43,381 bases of DNA from Calothrix sp. HK-06 (GTDB lineage Bacteria; Cyanobacteriota; Cyanobacteriia; Cyanobacteriales; Nostocaceae). The notes beneath the pieces were generated by a model, which saw only the letters and a list, made by a program, of their open reading frames with translations, made no database searches and had not been told where the DNA came from. The stretch is from contig NZ_MRCD01000079.1 of NCBI RefSeq assembly GCF_001904745.1, forward strand, positions 1 to 43,381, given 5' to 3'. How positions within the stretch are numbered: the stretch's first letter is position 1; each line of letters opens with the position of its first letter. Shown here in pieces: positions 16,497 to 27,104 of this stretch. Position numbers and translations under genes: made by a program.

Positions 16497-17579
16497 TTAA
16501 CCGTTAATAGCAGGCGCCGCAATTGCTACAGGAGCAGCTTCACCGCTAGCAAGGTCAAGAGGGAAGTTGTGAGCATTACGCTCGTGCATTACTTCCATAC
16601 CGAGGTTAGCACGGTTAAGAATGTCAGCCCAAGTATTGATAACACGACCTTCGCTATCAAGTACTGATTGGTTGAAGTTGAAACCGTTTAAGTTGAACGC
16701 CATTGTGGAAATACCCAATGCTGTCAACCAGATACATACAACAGGCCAAGCACCTAAGAAGAAGTGTAAGGAACGGCTGTTGTTGAATGAAGCGTATTGG
16801 AAAATCAAGCGACCGAAGTAACCGTGTGCTGCAACGATGTTGTAGGTTTCTTCTTCTTGACCAAACTTGTAACCGTAGTTCAAGCTTTCGGTTTCGCTGG
16901 TTTCACGAACCAAGGAAGATGTCACCAAAGAACCGTGCATTGCACAGAATAAACTACCACCAAATACACCTGCTACACCTAACTGGTGGAAGGGGTGCAT
17001 CAAAATATTGTGTTCTGCTTGGAATACCAACATGAAGTTGAATGTTCCACTGATACCCAAAGGCATACCATCAGAGAATGAACCTTGACCGATTGGGTAG
17101 ATCAAGAATACTGCGGTTGCAGATGCCAAAGGAGCAGAGTAAGCAACGCAAATCCAAGGACGCATACCTAAGCGGTAAGATAATTCCCACTGGCGCCCTA
17201 AGTAAGCGAAGCAACCAATCAAGAAGTGGAATACTACCAACTGGTAAGGACCACCGTTGTACAACCACTCATCTAAGGAAGCTGCTTCCCAAATGGGGTA
17301 GAAGTGTAAACCGATAGCGTTGGAAGAAGGAACAACTGCACCAGAGATGATGTTGTTTCCGTAAATCAATGAACCAGCTACTGGCTCGCGGATACCGTCG
17401 ATATCAACGGGAGGTGCTGCTACAAATGCAATGATGAAGCATATGGTTGCTGACAACAGTGTAGGAATCATCAACACGCCAAACCAACCTACATAAATGC
17501 GGTTTTCGGTGCTGGTAATCCAGTTGCAGAACCGTTCCCATACGTTTGCGCTATCGCGACTCTGTAAGGTTGCAGTCAT
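16497..17579 (-). CDS. psbA: Photosystem II reaction centre protein D1
   Basis: 360 residues, full length. D1 binds the reaction-centre chlorophylls, pheophytin, QB and most of the Mn4CaO5 cluster in the thylakoid membrane. Key residues are in place: Tyr161 (YZ), Asp170 and Glu189 (Mn cluster), His190, His198, His215, Ser264 (QB site), and His332, Glu333, Asp342 and Ala344 near the end. The last 16 residues ([16 protein letters not shown]) are the extension removed by CtpA after Ala344. Residue 130 is Gln, the form usually linked with low-light (D1:1-like) copies rather than the Glu130 high-light forms. It is a single-gene unit with its own terminator and a long upstream region. Cyanobacteria usually carry several psbA copies; the others are not in this window. 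Confidence 0.99.
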   Translation of the reverse strand: MTATLQSRDSANVWERFCNWITSTENRIYVGWFGVLMIPTLLSATICFIIAFVAAPPVDIDGIREPVAGSLIYGNNIISGAVVPSSNAIGLHFYPIWEAASLDEWLYNGGPYQLVVFHFLIGCFAYLGRQWELSYRLGMRPWICVAYSAPLASATAVFLIYPIGQGSFSDGMPLGISGTFNFMLVFQAEHNILMHPFHQLGVAGVFGGSLFCAMHGSLVTSSLVRETSETESLNYGYKFGQEEETYNIVAAHGYFGRLIFQYASFNNSRSLHFFLGAWPVVCIWLTALGISTMAFNLNGFNFNQSVLDSEGRVINTWADILNRANLGMEVMHERNAHNFPLDLASGEAAPVAIAAPAING

Positions 17580-17930
17580 GTTCTTATTAATGCGAAATAA
17601 TGTGAAGTTTGATCAAGTAAATTAAATTTACCTGTAATTTCAACTTTACACGCATTCACTTAATAAGAGTATCTACTCACTATTTAATTTACTAATACTT
17701 TTTATTAGATTTACTTATACAAATTTAACCTAACGTTCGATAGGCCTAAATTCTCAACGGGTAAGATTTACCTGAAATGTTTGCTGAACAACCGTTTCAA
17801 GGATTTTATTTCGCTATAATATTAAGTTATGTAAACAATATATTAAGCAGCTTTTGATGTATTCTCAATATATCTAAACATCAGTTTACATAACTTATCT
17901 CATTTTTGTCAACCAACATTGTTCTGAAAT
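17580..17930. other. psbA upstream region
   Basis: About 350 AT-rich bases between psbA and the MBOAT gene's terminator, with no coding frame. It must contain the psbA promoter and 5' leader on the minus strand. I cannot point to a convincing -35/-10 pair, so no promoter is marked. Confidence 0.5.
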
Positions 17931-17957
17931 TAAAAAACAGGCAGGGATGCCTGTTCC
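17931..17957 (-). terminator. Rho-independent terminator after the MBOAT gene (AACAGGC repeat)
   Basis: On the minus strand AACAGGC-ATCCCT-GCCTGTT forms a 7-bp hairpin, followed by a T-rich run, 15 bases after the MBOAT stop codon. The same hairpin recurs at 38177-38196, so this is a dispersed repeat used as a terminator. Confidence 0.75.
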
Positions 17958-17971
17958 ACAAGATAGATAAA

Positions 17972-19474
17972 TTAGTATTCAAAGTAGATGAATGGTAAAC
18001 TACCTTGCGGCGCCAGTATCCAAACGAGATAAAAGCATAACGGCACAAACATAACTTTGAGGTGCCAATTGAATTCAAGTTTGAGATGACGCTTAAATAG
18101 ATACGATATCGCCATGCCTAAAAATACAGCACCAAGTAAAAGCGCAACTTGAGACTGGCTTATTTTCAAAGCTTCGACGTAGACAAGTTGTGAAAACTGA
18201 GCGTCAGCAGTATGTCCCCAAAGTTTCTTTGTAGCTTCCATTGAGTCGCGTAGGTCAGGTAAGCGGAACCATATCCATGATGTAAACACCATTAACTGTG
18301 TTATAAACCACGCCACAATAACACCAATTGGTGACTGCCAAAAATATTCGAGAAATTCCATACGGTTGCTAACTTGATCAGCTAGTCGATGCACGACTAA
18401 AGCTAAACCATGCCAGAACCCCCATACAATAAACCCTAATGCGGCGCCATGCCAAACACCACACACAACCATAATTATTACCAAATTGACACATGTACGT
18501 TCCAACCCAGCACGTGAACCACCAAGAGGAAAGTATAGGTAATTTCGCAACCAGTCCCCCAAAGTCATATGCCAACGGCGCCAAAAATCAGCAATACTCG
18601 TACTAAAGTAAGGTGAATCAAAGTTTTCTGGCAACACCAATCCAAATAACATCGCACTGCCACGAGCTATATCTACATATCCACTAAAATCCAAATACAA
18701 CTGCAAACCATAAGCAAACGTTGCTAACCATATATCTGTACTACCTGCACGTTGTAAGTTACCGAAACAAATATCGACAAAAACACCGATATTATCGGCG
18801 AGTAATCCTTTTTTGACGGCGCCCTTCGCTATATACCATAATGCGTCAGATATCACATTCGCACTTGGCAATGCTGCTTTGAATTGATTTGCCAGTTGGT
18901 GATAGCGTGTTATTGGGCCAGAAGTGACTTTGAAAAATAGTAACTTGTAAGTCGCGAATTTGATTAAATTATTTGTTGCAGGGGCGCCACGATAAACGTC
19001 TACTAGATACGCGATGCACTCAAATACAAAGTAAGATATTCCAAGCGGCGCCAGTAGTTTGAATGTATCTAATCCCAAGCCTTTAATTGTAGCTTCGGGT
19101 AAGGCAAATTTTAAAAATGGTATTAGGTATTTAAAACCAAATAGTAAAAATATATTTAAGACTATACCTATACATACTAAAGTTAAACGGCGCCGATTCC
19201 AGTCGGCTTGAGCATATTCCCAATCTTCGTTAGATATACCCGCATTCTGATTATGTTCTCCAGGTGAGGTGTTTTGTCCAATTTCAAGTCCTAGACGATA
19301 GTTTAAATAAACCAGCACTAGTAATAATGGTAGATACTGAGGTTGATAGGATATATAAAATACTACGCTAGCTAATGATAGTATGAACAAACGCAGTCTT
19401 TGATTACCAACAGACCAATAAATACCGAGAACACTTAGTAAAAATAATCCGTATAATATCGAAATGAAATTCAT
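17972..19474 (-). CDS. MBOAT-family membrane O-acyltransferase (AlgI-like)
   Basis: 500 residues with about ten or more membrane helices. It carries the MBOAT hallmarks: RNYLYFPLGGSRAG, then CGVWHGAALGF with the catalytic His342, then GFWHGLAL. AlgI/PatA/DltB-type members move acetyl groups across the membrane onto an extracellular polysaccharide or other glycan, working with an SGNH-type partner. The start codon overlaps the stop of the upstream SGNH-type gene by four bases (ATGA), so the two are translationally coupled and almost certainly work together. No polysaccharide synthase is adjacent, so the acceptor is unknown. A hairpin terminator follows the gene. Confidence 0.93.
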   Translation of the reverse strand: MNFISILYGLFLLSVLGIYWSVGNQRLRLFILSLASVVFYISYQPQYLPLLLVLVYLNYRLGLEIGQNTSPGEHNQNAGISNEDWEYAQADWNRRRLTLVCIGIVLNIFLLFGFKYLIPFLKFALPEATIKGLGLDTFKLLAPLGISYFVFECIAYLVDVYRGAPATNNLIKFATYKLLFFKVTSGPITRYHQLANQFKAALPSANVISDALWYIAKGAVKKGLLADNIGVFVDICFGNLQRAGSTDIWLATFAYGLQLYLDFSGYVDIARGSAMLFGLVLPENFDSPYFSTSIADFWRRWHMTLGDWLRNYLYFPLGGSRAGLERTCVNLVIIMVVCGVWHGAALGFIVWGFWHGLALVVHRLADQVSNRMEFLEYFWQSPIGVIVAWFITQLMVFTSWIWFRLPDLRDSMEATKKLWGHTADAQFSQLVYVEALKISQSQVALLLGAVFLGMAISYLFKRHLKLEFNWHLKVMFVPLCFYLVWILAPQGSLPFIYFEY

Positions 19475-22398
19475 TTTTTATTTATCCAGGGAATCATTGG
19501 GTCTTTGGCAAGCTTGTTTGACACTTCGTAGGCGCCGTAACGGTTAAGATGACTAGGGTCTGAGAAAAATTCATTTTTTTGTGGAAAAAGTAATCCTAAG
19601 TCGCGGAACACAAAGTGCGAACTAAGGTGTGCTTGTTGTATCATGTACTGCTCGAATAATTGCTCGAACTGTGTGCGAACAGGGTCTAAGTATTCACTTG
19701 TTAATGGCATGTTGGCGAATACTAAGGATATTTTTTGCGACTGGGTGAACTTTAATATCTCTTGCAGCGCTAAGTCTTGGTCTCCTCCAAGTAAAAATCC
19801 TTTATAGTCGTTGTCGTAGCTACCACTCACTTTTGAATGCTTTTGGTAATAAACACTAGGGTCAAAACGTATTGATAGTGGTAAAAAGCCATCAAAATCA
19901 ACTGATTGTACTGCTTCTTCTGCGTCTTTGCCATTTGTTTGATTTGATGACGCTTTCTTTTTATCTACACCTGTTAATACATCTAATTTGGCGCCTAGTA
20001 GTGCTTTGAGTTGGTCACGGTTTTGGTAAGCTCCTGATAATGAACCTAATTGCTCGTTCAACCAATCGTTAGCTGCTTGATAGCTGTTTTTTTGCTGGTC
20101 GTTTGATTTAGTTTTAGATTTAGTTTCTTGTGCTGTATCTGTATCTCCACGAGCTATTGATTTTTCAATGGCTTGTTTATAACCTGGAGATGCTGCTATT
20201 GACCGGAATGTAGTGTCCTCGCGTCCACTGTTGAAGGCACGGGCGCCGTCTGCCCAGATAATTAATTTGGGTAGTTCAGATGGTTCTAATACTTTACGCA
20301 ATATAAAGTTAACGACTTGGGCAGTGGCGCCGTTTATACCAAAGTTAAAGACATCTAAATTGCGGTAGCCTTGAGTTGCAAGGGCTTTAGATAAGGCTAC
20401 GGGGTCAACACCTCGTAAAGCGCGCGAAGAACCAATAATTAATATATCTGGTGGCTTACCACTGTTTTTCTGTAATCTTTGCCGATATAATGCCAGCTGC
20501 TCATCGAGTTGACGCGCATTAAAAGTTGGCGATTGAGTACGCGCTGCTAATAATATTGCTGTTGCGGTTCCTGATGGACTACGGCTAATTTCACTACCTG
20601 TTGTTTGCGTAAATGCCGATGCATTGAAGGCTTCACCATCTTTTGGTGCGGTGTCAGCGGTAAAGGTCGCATTCGCTTGTTGATTGGAATTTTCTTTACT
20701 GGGGGTTTGCGGAGCTTGGCTTGTAGTTAGTGTTGGTACGGGTTGCTGTGAAAATTTATTTAATACCCAATCGGTTTGTAACGTTAACAATAACCCGACT
20801 GTTCCCCATACTAATGCCGAAGCACCCGATTTCGCACGGAAATGTGGTGCGCTATTCGCATCCTCTCTGTCTTTGACTAGCTGTGTGGCAAGTAAAAGTT
20901 TTCTTGCGCTTGTACCCCAATTTTGCACTGCTTGCTTAACAAAAGTTTGAACTTCCTCTGATGTTAAGTCTTGACGCAGTACTGGTTCATCGGTTGGTGG
21001 TAATAGTTCGCGAACATAACTTGATGTTGCTGCAAATTCTGGTGGCGGTTCGGGAACGTATCGTTTTCTTGCAGCAAAGTCTACACCATAATGCCATGAT
21101 GCTTCTTTATTGCCTGCACGGCGCCCATAAACGCGCACTCCTAATATCCCTGGCATTTTGAGTTGTCGCAGTAACTTAACTATTTGAGTTGTTACTTGTT
21201 TACGGTCTGGAGATACTGGAGCATCGCACATCACGTGCATTAAGTCTCCCTTTCGCAATAACAATACCCGCATACCACCTGTTTTGAGGCGCCAATCTAA
21301 GTCAGGATTTAATAAACGCTCTAGTAAAAATACAAGTGCTGGTTCATCTCCATTTGAAGCAAGTTCAATTGTTGGTATTAATAAAGCAGGGTGTTCTTGA
21401 GCGGGAAGTGTTAACCAATCTATCCAAGCTGGTTCCGCATCTGTGCTGACTTGCCCGTATATAGTCGCTGCTGTTATTCCTTGGGGTGCAATATCATTTA
21501 ATATGGCACCTACTTCTTTTACACATAACCCACGTCTTGGCGCCGTTTCCGAATTTGACCGAACGTTCGTACAAAATAAGTGTAGCGTTGATTCGTTGAG
21601 TGAAGTAGTAACTTTGATTTTGTCAGCTAATTTTTGATTCAAATAAGAAGCTATTGCTTGCACATCTCCCCAACGTGCCCAGTCTTTGAGCATAACGTCG
21701 GTTGGGGTTAAATCAATTCGCAACATCCAGTCAGGTTTTGGTTCTCCTTGGACGTGGCAAACAATAACAGCATCTTGATAACCTGCGAGTTCGAGGTGAC
21801 GTAGTTTTTGGGCAACAGGTTCAGCAATTATTGAGGGGTCTGGACTATAGCTCGATTTACATAGTATCCATAAACGATTCTTATTTTCGTTGTTATCACC
21901 TTGCTTTTTGACTTTGACGCGAACACCAATACCCAAAGAACTCAGAGTTTCGCTTAAATACCTAGCAATTGCTTCGGGGTCTCCTTTTTTGGCTAGACTC
22001 TCGTTCGAGATAATTATGGCGCCAGTTTGGTGGGTACGTTTTGTATCTCGAAGCAGGGCTACGTTAACTTGTTCGAGATGACGGTCAAGTTGATTAAGAT
22101 AGACTCGGTGACACCATTCGGGTCGCTTGACGGCTTTTTTTCTACCGTAGACAAATACTTGATATATAGATGGCTGTTCGCTACCATCGCTATTTTTTAA
22201 AGCTTCTAAGTCTGTTTGCTGTAAAGCTTTAAGTAAATCGGATAAAGTTTGCCAACGCTGCGGACATTCAACAGCTTCACATAAAATATGTAGGTCATTT
22301 CCCTGCAACCGGATTTTCACCCCTAGAGTGTTTATACCAGTTGCTTGACTCACCCACTGCACTATTGTTTTTTGACGGTCTGGTAGTACTGTTTTCAT
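19471..22398 (-). CDS. DUF1574-type SGNH protein with fourfold repeated N-terminal half
   Basis: 975 residues. The first 490 residues contain four divergent copies of a domain of about 100 residues. Each has an amphipathic helix, a basic strand, a strand like LHILCEA, LWILCKS, LHLFCTN or MHVMCDA, and an end strand like QVFVYGRK, AVIVCHVQG, AATIYGQV or GVRVYGRR followed by W. A single membrane helix (about 522-545) and a disordered Thr/Ser/Gln linker follow. The C-terminal domain (about 645-975) is SGNH-like: ILIIGSSRALRGVDP with Ser657/Ser658, FGINGATAQ, WADGAR, and Asp947-Pro-Ser-His950 near the end. With the coupled MBOAT gene it fits an O-acetyl transfer pair, the SGNH domain outside and the repeats inside the cell. 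The repeat function is unknown. Confidence 0.82.
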   Translation of the reverse strand: MKTVLPDRQKTIVQWVSQATGINTLGVKIRLQGNDLHILCEAVECPQRWQTLSDLLKALQQTDLEALKNSDGSEQPSIYQVFVYGRKKAVKRPEWCHRVYLNQLDRHLEQVNVALLRDTKRTHQTGAIIISNESLAKKGDPEAIARYLSETLSSLGIGVRVKVKKQGDNNENKNRLWILCKSSYSPDPSIIAEPVAQKLRHLELAGYQDAVIVCHVQGEPKPDWMLRIDLTPTDVMLKDWARWGDVQAIASYLNQKLADKIKVTTSLNESTLHLFCTNVRSNSETAPRRGLCVKEVGAILNDIAPQGITAATIYGQVSTDAEPAWIDWLTLPAQEHPALLIPTIELASNGDEPALVFLLERLLNPDLDWRLKTGGMRVLLLRKGDLMHVMCDAPVSPDRKQVTTQIVKLLRQLKMPGILGVRVYGRRAGNKEASWHYGVDFAARKRYVPEPPPEFAATSSYVRELLPPTDEPVLRQDLTSEEVQTFVKQAVQNWGTSARKLLLATQLVKDREDANSAPHFRAKSGASALVWGTVGLLLTLQTDWVLNKFSQQPVPTLTTSQAPQTPSKENSNQQANATFTADTAPKDGEAFNASAFTQTTGSEISRSPSGTATAILLAARTQSPTFNARQLDEQLALYRQRLQKNSGKPPDILIIGSSRALRGVDPVALSKALATQGYRNLDVFNFGINGATAQVVNFILRKVLEPSELPKLIIWADGARAFNSGREDTTFRSIAASPGYKQAIEKSIARGDTDTAQETKSKTKSNDQQKNSYQAANDWLNEQLGSLSGAYQNRDQLKALLGAKLDVLTGVDKKKASSNQTNGKDAEEAVQSVDFDGFLPLSIRFDPSVYYQKHSKVSGSYDNDYKGFLLGGDQDLALQEILKFTQSQKISLVFANMPLTSEYLDPVRTQFEQLFEQYMIQQAHLSSHFVFRDLGLLFPQKNEFFSDPSHLNRYGAYEVSNKLAKDPMIPWINKK

Positions 22399-22561
22399 GG
22401 AAATGGCTTGGGGGTAGTAGATAGTGGTATTTTGGGGGGCGATTGGTTGGGGGCTATTAACAACAACAGATTGTCTGTAAACTAGAACGATAGAATCATT
22501 ACATCATGAAATTTTTTTAACATTTTTTTCCCACTTATCCTACAACAACTCAAAAAACATA

Positions 22562-22789
22562 ATGCGTACTAATTCCGATAATCGCGGGTCGAACCCATTG
22601 TCATTGATTCCTCAATCTATCCTCCTTCAAATTGGTACAGTTTCGGTGTTCACGCTGGTTTTAGCACAAAAAAGTGCAACTGACGCTTTAACTGCATTAG
22701 GACAAGCTAGCGAAGAGTTACTTCGAGGTGAGCGTCTACCTATCTTAGAGTTCCCCAATTCAACGAATAAATCAACCGAATCAAGGTAA
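22562..22789 (+). CDS. Small cyanobacterial membrane-associated protein, unknown function
   Basis: 75 residues. A polar N-terminus is followed by one possible hydrophobic segment (SILLQIGTVSVFTLVLAQ, about 19-36) and an alpha-helical, Ala/Leu-rich part (ATDALTALGQASEELLRGE). The gene is divergent from the DUF1574 gene and lies about 130 bases upstream of ppc on the same strand. I do not recognise a named family. The base composition fits the neighbours and the start is the first ATG of the open frame. Confidence 0.55.
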   Translation: MRTNSDNRGSNPLSLIPQSILLQIGTVSVFTLVLAQKSATDALTALGQASEELLRGERLPILEFPNSTNKSTESR

Positions 22790-22916
22790 AGCTAATCAAA
22801 CTTTTTTCTGTAACAAATACTACATTTTGACTATAAAAGTTTGCGGTACTTTCCCTACCCATATTTCTCTCAATGCCCAATAATTAAAAAGTCCGATAGC
22901 TCTACTACAACAGGAT

Positions 22917-25900
22917 ATGAGTTCCCTTTTATACTCTTCCACCGAAGCTGCTAATAACTACCCTGCATCTGATTTATTTTTGCGCCATCGTCTCCAGGTC
23001 ATGGAGGAGTTATGGGAAACCGTGCTGCGTCAAGAGTGTGGTCAGGAGACGGTGGACTTACTGCGGCAGTTACGCGATTTATGTTCGCCAGAAGGACAAG
23101 CAACTCAAGACCAAGCAACCGAAGTTTTTAAGTTGATTGAACAACTTAGTATTAACGAAGCAATCCGCGCGGCACGGGCATTTGCCCTGTACTTTCAATT
23201 GATTAACATCATTGAGCAGGACTATGAGCAAAGGCAGCAGATGACGAAGTATGAGGTGGAGCCAACTGCCGAAGTTGAGGATACCTTGCCTACTATGGTT
23301 CATCAAGATAATGTCGAGGGACTTCCTGTTAATAGTGGACTTGGTGCGGATTTACTCACGAAAAGCTGGCGTAACTCAGCTTCAAATAGACAGAGGGGTA
23401 CATTTGCTGCACTCTTCCCTGATTTATTTAAGCTCAACGTGCCGCCACAGTTGATTCAACGATTAATAACACAACTCGATGTACAGTTAGTGTTCACAGC
23501 GCACCCTACAGAAATTGTTCGCCATACAATTCGTGGTAAACAGCGTCGAGTTGTACAATTATTGCAAGAACTCGATGCTTTAGAAAAGCGTTTAGGAGGC
23601 GCCGCACTTCCTCAGCGTTGGGAAGCAGAGGAATTACGATTACAGCTTATCGAAGAAATACGTTTATGGTGGCGTACTGATGAACTACATCAGTTTAAAC
23701 CATCGGTGTTAGATGAAGTTGATTATGCGCTGCACTACTTCCAAGAGGTGTTATTCGATGGTATTCCCCAGCTATACCGTCGCTTTAAACAAACTCTGAA
23801 CGAGACGTATCCTTGGTTAGAACCACCAAGCAAAAACTTTTGTAAATTTGGTTCGTGGGTTGGTGGTGACAGAGATGGAAACCCTTCTGTAACACCCGCT
23901 ATTACTTGGGAAACAGCTTGTTATCAGCGCAACATAGTTCTGCAAAAATATATTGATTCAGTAAAACAACTGCGTGAATTATTAAGCGTTTCGATGCAGT
24001 GGAGTGATGTACTTCCTGATTTACTCGAATCGTTAGAACTCGAACAATCGCAAATGAGCAAAGTTTATGATGAACTTGCCTTGCGATATCGTCAAGAGCC
24101 ATATCGTTTGAAGTTATCGTATATTCTCAAGCGATTAGAAAATACACTCTCACGTAACTCAGCGCTGCAAAAAGGCGAGAGTATTAAAGAAATCTCTACT
24201 CCTGCCTATGGGTCGGGAGAAGATTTCTTAGCGGAACTGCGATTAATTCAAAGCAACCTCAAGGAAACTGGTTTAACTTCGCAACTTCTCGAAAATCTAA
24301 TTTGTCAAGTTGAAATTTTCGGCTTTAATTTAACAAAAATAGATATTCGCCAAGAATCTTCGCGTCACAGTGATGCGCTTAACGAAATTCTCGAATACAT
24401 GGGTATTCACTCAAAACCCTATAATGAGCTTTCAGAAGCTGAACGTGTCGAATGGTTAATTAGTGAACTCAAAACTCGGCGCCCATTAACTTCTGCGGAG
24501 TTACCATTCTCTGAAAAAACTAACGACGTTATCGAGACGATGCGTATTGTTAGGTCATTACAACAAGAGTTTGGCTATAACATTTGTCAAACCTACATTA
24601 TTAGCATGTGTCGCGAAGTCAGCGACGTGTTAGAAATATTACTGTTTGCCAAAGAAGCAGGACTTTATGACCCAGGAACGGCAGTAGGAACAATACAAGT
24701 AGTTCCATTATTTGAAACCGTCGAAGATTTACTGCGGTCGCGCGCTGTAATGCAGCAATTATTCGAGTTGCCTTTATACCGTGCTTTACTAGCAGGTGGG
24801 TATGCCGTAATGGAGCATAAAGAATCATTGGCGCCATCTTTACTATCTCCACCTTCACCCCCATTACCACCTTCTCCTTCTCCTCCGCCTCCTTTAACAC
24901 CCAACCTTCAAGAAGTCATGTTGGGATATTCAGATAGTAATAAAGACTCAGGTTTCTTGAGTAGTAACTGGGAAATTCACAAGGCACAAAAAAGCTTACA
25001 AGAAATTGCTGAGAAATACGGTGTAAATTTACGCATATTTCACGGTCGAGGCGGTTCAGTAGGTCGTGGTGGTGGGCCTGCATACGAAGCTATTTTAGCG
25101 CAACCAGGGCATAGTATAAACGGACGCATCAAAATTACAGAGCAAGGTGAAGTGCTAGCATCGAAGTACTCGTTACGCGATTTAGCGCTATATAACTTAG
25201 AAACAATAACCACTGCTGTAATTCAAGCTAGTTTACTGCGAACAGGGTTTGATGATATCGAACCTTGGAACGAGATAATGGAGGAATTAGCGACTCGTTC
25301 GCGTAGTCATTACCGTGCATTAATATACGAACAACCCGACTTTATCGACTTCTTCCATTCATGCACACCCATCGAAGAAATTAGCCAGTTACAAATTAGC
25401 TCGCGTCCAGCAAGGCGCCCGTCTGGTAAAAAAGACTTAACTTCTTTGCGTGCTATCCCGTGGGTATTTAGTTGGACACAAACCCGGTTCTTATTGCCAT
25501 CATGGTATGGAGTTGGAACAGCACTCCAGGAATTTTTGGACGAAGAACCAAAAGAACACATGAAACTGCTGCGATATTTCTACATGAAATGGCCATTCTT
25601 CAAAATGGTTGTTTCTAAAGCCGAAATGACATTAGCAAAAGTAGACCTGCTAATGGCACACCATTACGTTCAAGAATTATCACATCCAGACGACCATGCC
25701 AGATTCGCTGTTGTATTCGACCAAATAGCCAAAGAATTCTATCTCACCCGTGACATTGTACTGCAAATAACTGGACACAAAAATCTCCTTGATGGCGATC
25801 CAGTTTTGCAACGCTCCGTTCAGTTACGCAACGGAACAATTGTACCGTTAGGATTCATACAAGTCTCCTTGCTTAAGCGTTTACGTCAAGCCAAAAACGT

Positions 25901-26006
25901 TACAACATCGGGTGTTATCCATTCCCGCTACAGTAAAGGTGAACTGTTACGAGGCGCCTTGCTTACCATTAATGGTATTGCTGCAGGAATGAGAAATACA
26001 GGTTAA
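22917..26006 (+). CDS. ppc: Phosphoenolpyruvate carboxylase
   Basis: 1029 residues, typical cyanobacterial length. It carboxylates PEP with bicarbonate to oxaloacetate, refilling the TCA cycle and supplying C4 acids for amino acids. Visible motifs are [11 protein letters not shown] with catalytic His196, [32 protein letters not shown] and the C-terminal NTG tail (here MRNTG, where QNTG is usual). Residues about 638-665 are a proline/serine-rich insert ([20 protein letters not shown]), placed just before the GYSDSNKD catalytic segment, where relatives have a short loop. The frame is preserved and the rest of the enzyme is intact, so activity is probably kept. The gene is followed closely by a small membrane-protein gene. 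Confidence 0.98.
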   Translation: MSSLLYSSTEAANNYPASDLFLRHRLQVMEELWETVLRQECGQETVDLLRQLRDLCSPEGQATQDQATEVFKLIEQLSINEAIRAARAFALYFQLINIIEQDYEQRQQMTKYEVEPTAEVEDTLPTMVHQDNVEGLPVNSGLGADLLTKSWRNSASNRQRGTFAALFPDLFKLNVPPQLIQRLITQLDVQLVFTAHPTEIVRHTIRGKQRRVVQLLQELDALEKRLGGAALPQRWEAEELRLQLIEEIRLWWRTDELHQFKPSVLDEVDYALHYFQEVLFDGIPQLYRRFKQTLNETYPWLEPPSKNFCKFGSWVGGDRDGNPSVTPAITWETACYQRNIVLQKYIDSVKQLRELLSVSMQWSDVLPDLLESLELEQSQMSKVYDELALRYRQEPYRLKLSYILKRLENTLSRNSALQKGESIKEISTPAYGSGEDFLAELRLIQSNLKETGLTSQLLENLICQVEIFGFNLTKIDIRQESSRHSDALNEILEYMGIHSKPYNELSEAERVEWLISELKTRRPLTSAELPFSEKTNDVIETMRIVRSLQQEFGYNICQTYIISMCREVSDVLEILLFAKEAGLYDPGTAVGTIQVVPLFETVEDLLRSRAVMQQLFELPLYRALLAGGYAVMEHKESLAPSLLSPPSPPLPPSPSPPPPLTPNLQEVMLGYSDSNKDSGFLSSNWEIHKAQKSLQEIAEKYGVNLRIFHGRGGSVGRGGGPAYEAILAQPGHSINGRIKITEQGEVLASKYSLRDLALYNLETITTAVIQASLLRTGFDDIEPWNEIMEELATRSRSHYRALIYEQPDFIDFFHSCTPIEEISQLQISSRPARRPSGKKDLTSLRAIPWVFSWTQTRFLLPSWYGVGTALQEFLDEEPKEHMKLLRYFYMKWPFFKMVVSKAEMTLAKVDLLMAHHYVQELSHPDDHARFAVVFDQIAKEFYLTRDIVLQITGHKNLLDGDPVLQRSVQLRNGTIVPLGFIQVSLLKRLRQAKNVTTSGVIHSRYSKGELLRGALLTINGIAAGMRNTG

Positions 26007-26018
26007 TAGAGAGAGAAA

Positions 26019-26267
26019 ATGACTAAAAACCGTGTATTAATTTGCACTTTTTTAGCTTTAACATCGGGATTTTTTGCTGGCTTTACAGGCTGGCAAATCT
26101 CGATGAACTTAAAGAGCCAAAAGTGTCAAAATCAAGTTTGGGGAGTCAGACAATTATGTACCGCAGCAGTAGCTCCTGGCGCCATGTGGTCAGGAAGCAC
26201 TACTGGTTTATGGACGGGCACAATTTTAGGCGCCTTTGTTGGTGGTTTGGTGACTAAAAAGAAGTAA
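26019..26267 (+). CDS. Small two-helix membrane protein, unknown function
   Basis: 82 residues with a good GAGAGAAA ribosome binding site, 12 bases after ppc, so probably co-transcribed with it. It shows two hydrophobic, glycine-rich helices (about 6-28 and 56-77) separated by a loop with two Cys (SQKCQNQVWGVRQLCTAA), and ends in a KKK cluster. Its 3' end overlaps the converging gene at 26254 by 14 bases. No family is recognised. Confidence 0.7.
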   Translation: MTKNRVLICTFLALTSGFFAGFTGWQISMNLKSQKCQNQVWGVRQLCTAAVAPGAMWSGSTTGLWTGTILGAFVGGLVTKKK

Positions 26268-26625
26268 ACTCCAACTCAGCCAAACTCGTCCATTCGCTGG
26301 TGCTGGTATCGTAACAATACCACTGCCCATCTTTGCCGCGATAACAAAAAAGCGAACGACTGCCAGCACTAAAATCATCAGTCAAGTAGTATAAAACACC
26401 GCGAAACGGAAAAGTCTTGCGACTCAGCCGTTTAGCAACCGCTTGATTGGGACATTCCACAACAAACACAGGCAAATCATCGAGATGTGTTAGTGAAAAA
26501 AAACACATCCGTAAAATCGCACGCAACCAACTTTCGGAACTATCGAAATAGCTATCAATAATTTTATTGGTCAGAGCTTGCTCCAGCGAACGATTCCTTA
26601 TATCTGGAACATCCAGGTCCGACAT
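26254..26625 (-). CDS. Hypothetical protein
   Basis: 123 residues from ATG 26625. I chose this start because AGGTGG lies seven bases before it; the open frame continues upstream to 26709 but without such a site. The protein is soluble, with an alpha-helical first half (SLEQALTNKIIDSYFDSSESW) and a beta-rich second half (FPFRGVLYYLTDD, LFCYRGKDGQWYCYDT). I recognise no domain. It converges with and slightly overlaps the small membrane-protein gene after ppc. Confidence 0.6.
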   Translation of the reverse strand: MSDLDVPDIRNRSLEQALTNKIIDSYFDSSESWLRAILRMCFFSLTHLDDLPVFVVECPNQAVAKRLSRKTFPFRGVLYYLTDDFSAGSRSLFCYRGKDGQWYCYDTSTSEWTSLAELEFTSF

Positions 26626-26796
26626 AGCATTACCACCTATCGCAACACATGACTGGTTAGAGGTTAAACCATAAAACCCCTTACTGGCAAGTATCTTCAT
26701 CAAAATCATCTACTAGACTGCATTTTGAACTCGAATCGTTGAGGAGGCACCACGAGTTGGTAAAATTTACAATGCAATGCCAGAAATATAAAAGTC

Positions 26797-27102
26797 ATGT
26801 CTGCCGAAACCAGCCAAGCAAACCAGGATACTAAAGGTGCTGATGCTATTGATGAAGCAATCGCACGTGGAATTGATTTTGATGGAACTCCCATTCCAGA
26901 AGCAAAACTAGAATTGTATAACAAAGTTATGGGACTCGAAGCAAACCGTCAACGTAGTGGTGTATCTAATACCATGCGTTCGCGGATAGTCCGCATAGGC
27001 GCCAAACATATTCCCCAAGAAGAACTTAACCAAATGCTTAATGGCGCCGGCTTTGCAGAACTAAAAGAAAAAGAAGTCGCATTTTACTACGGCGGTAAAT
27101 AA
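26797..27102 (+). CDS. DUF4090-family small protein
   Basis: 101 residues, soluble and highly conserved in cyanobacteria as far as I recall the family. Recognisable parts are AIARGIDFDGTPIPEAKLEL, EANRQRSGVSNTMRSRIV and the C-terminal KEKEVAFYYGGK. No function is established to my knowledge. The gene is a single unit facing maf and shares a perfect inverted repeat (27105-27138) with it as terminator. Confidence 0.75.
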   Translation: MSAETSQANQDTKGADAIDEAIARGIDFDGTPIPEAKLELYNKVMGLEANRQRSGVSNTMRSRIVRIGAKHIPQEELNQMLNGAGFAELKEKEVAFYYGGK

Positions 27103-27104
27103 TT

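Noticed and set aside
24619-24904. Minus-strand open frames rich in Gly and Glu or Lys
   Set aside because: They are shadows of the proline-rich insert of ppc on the other strand.
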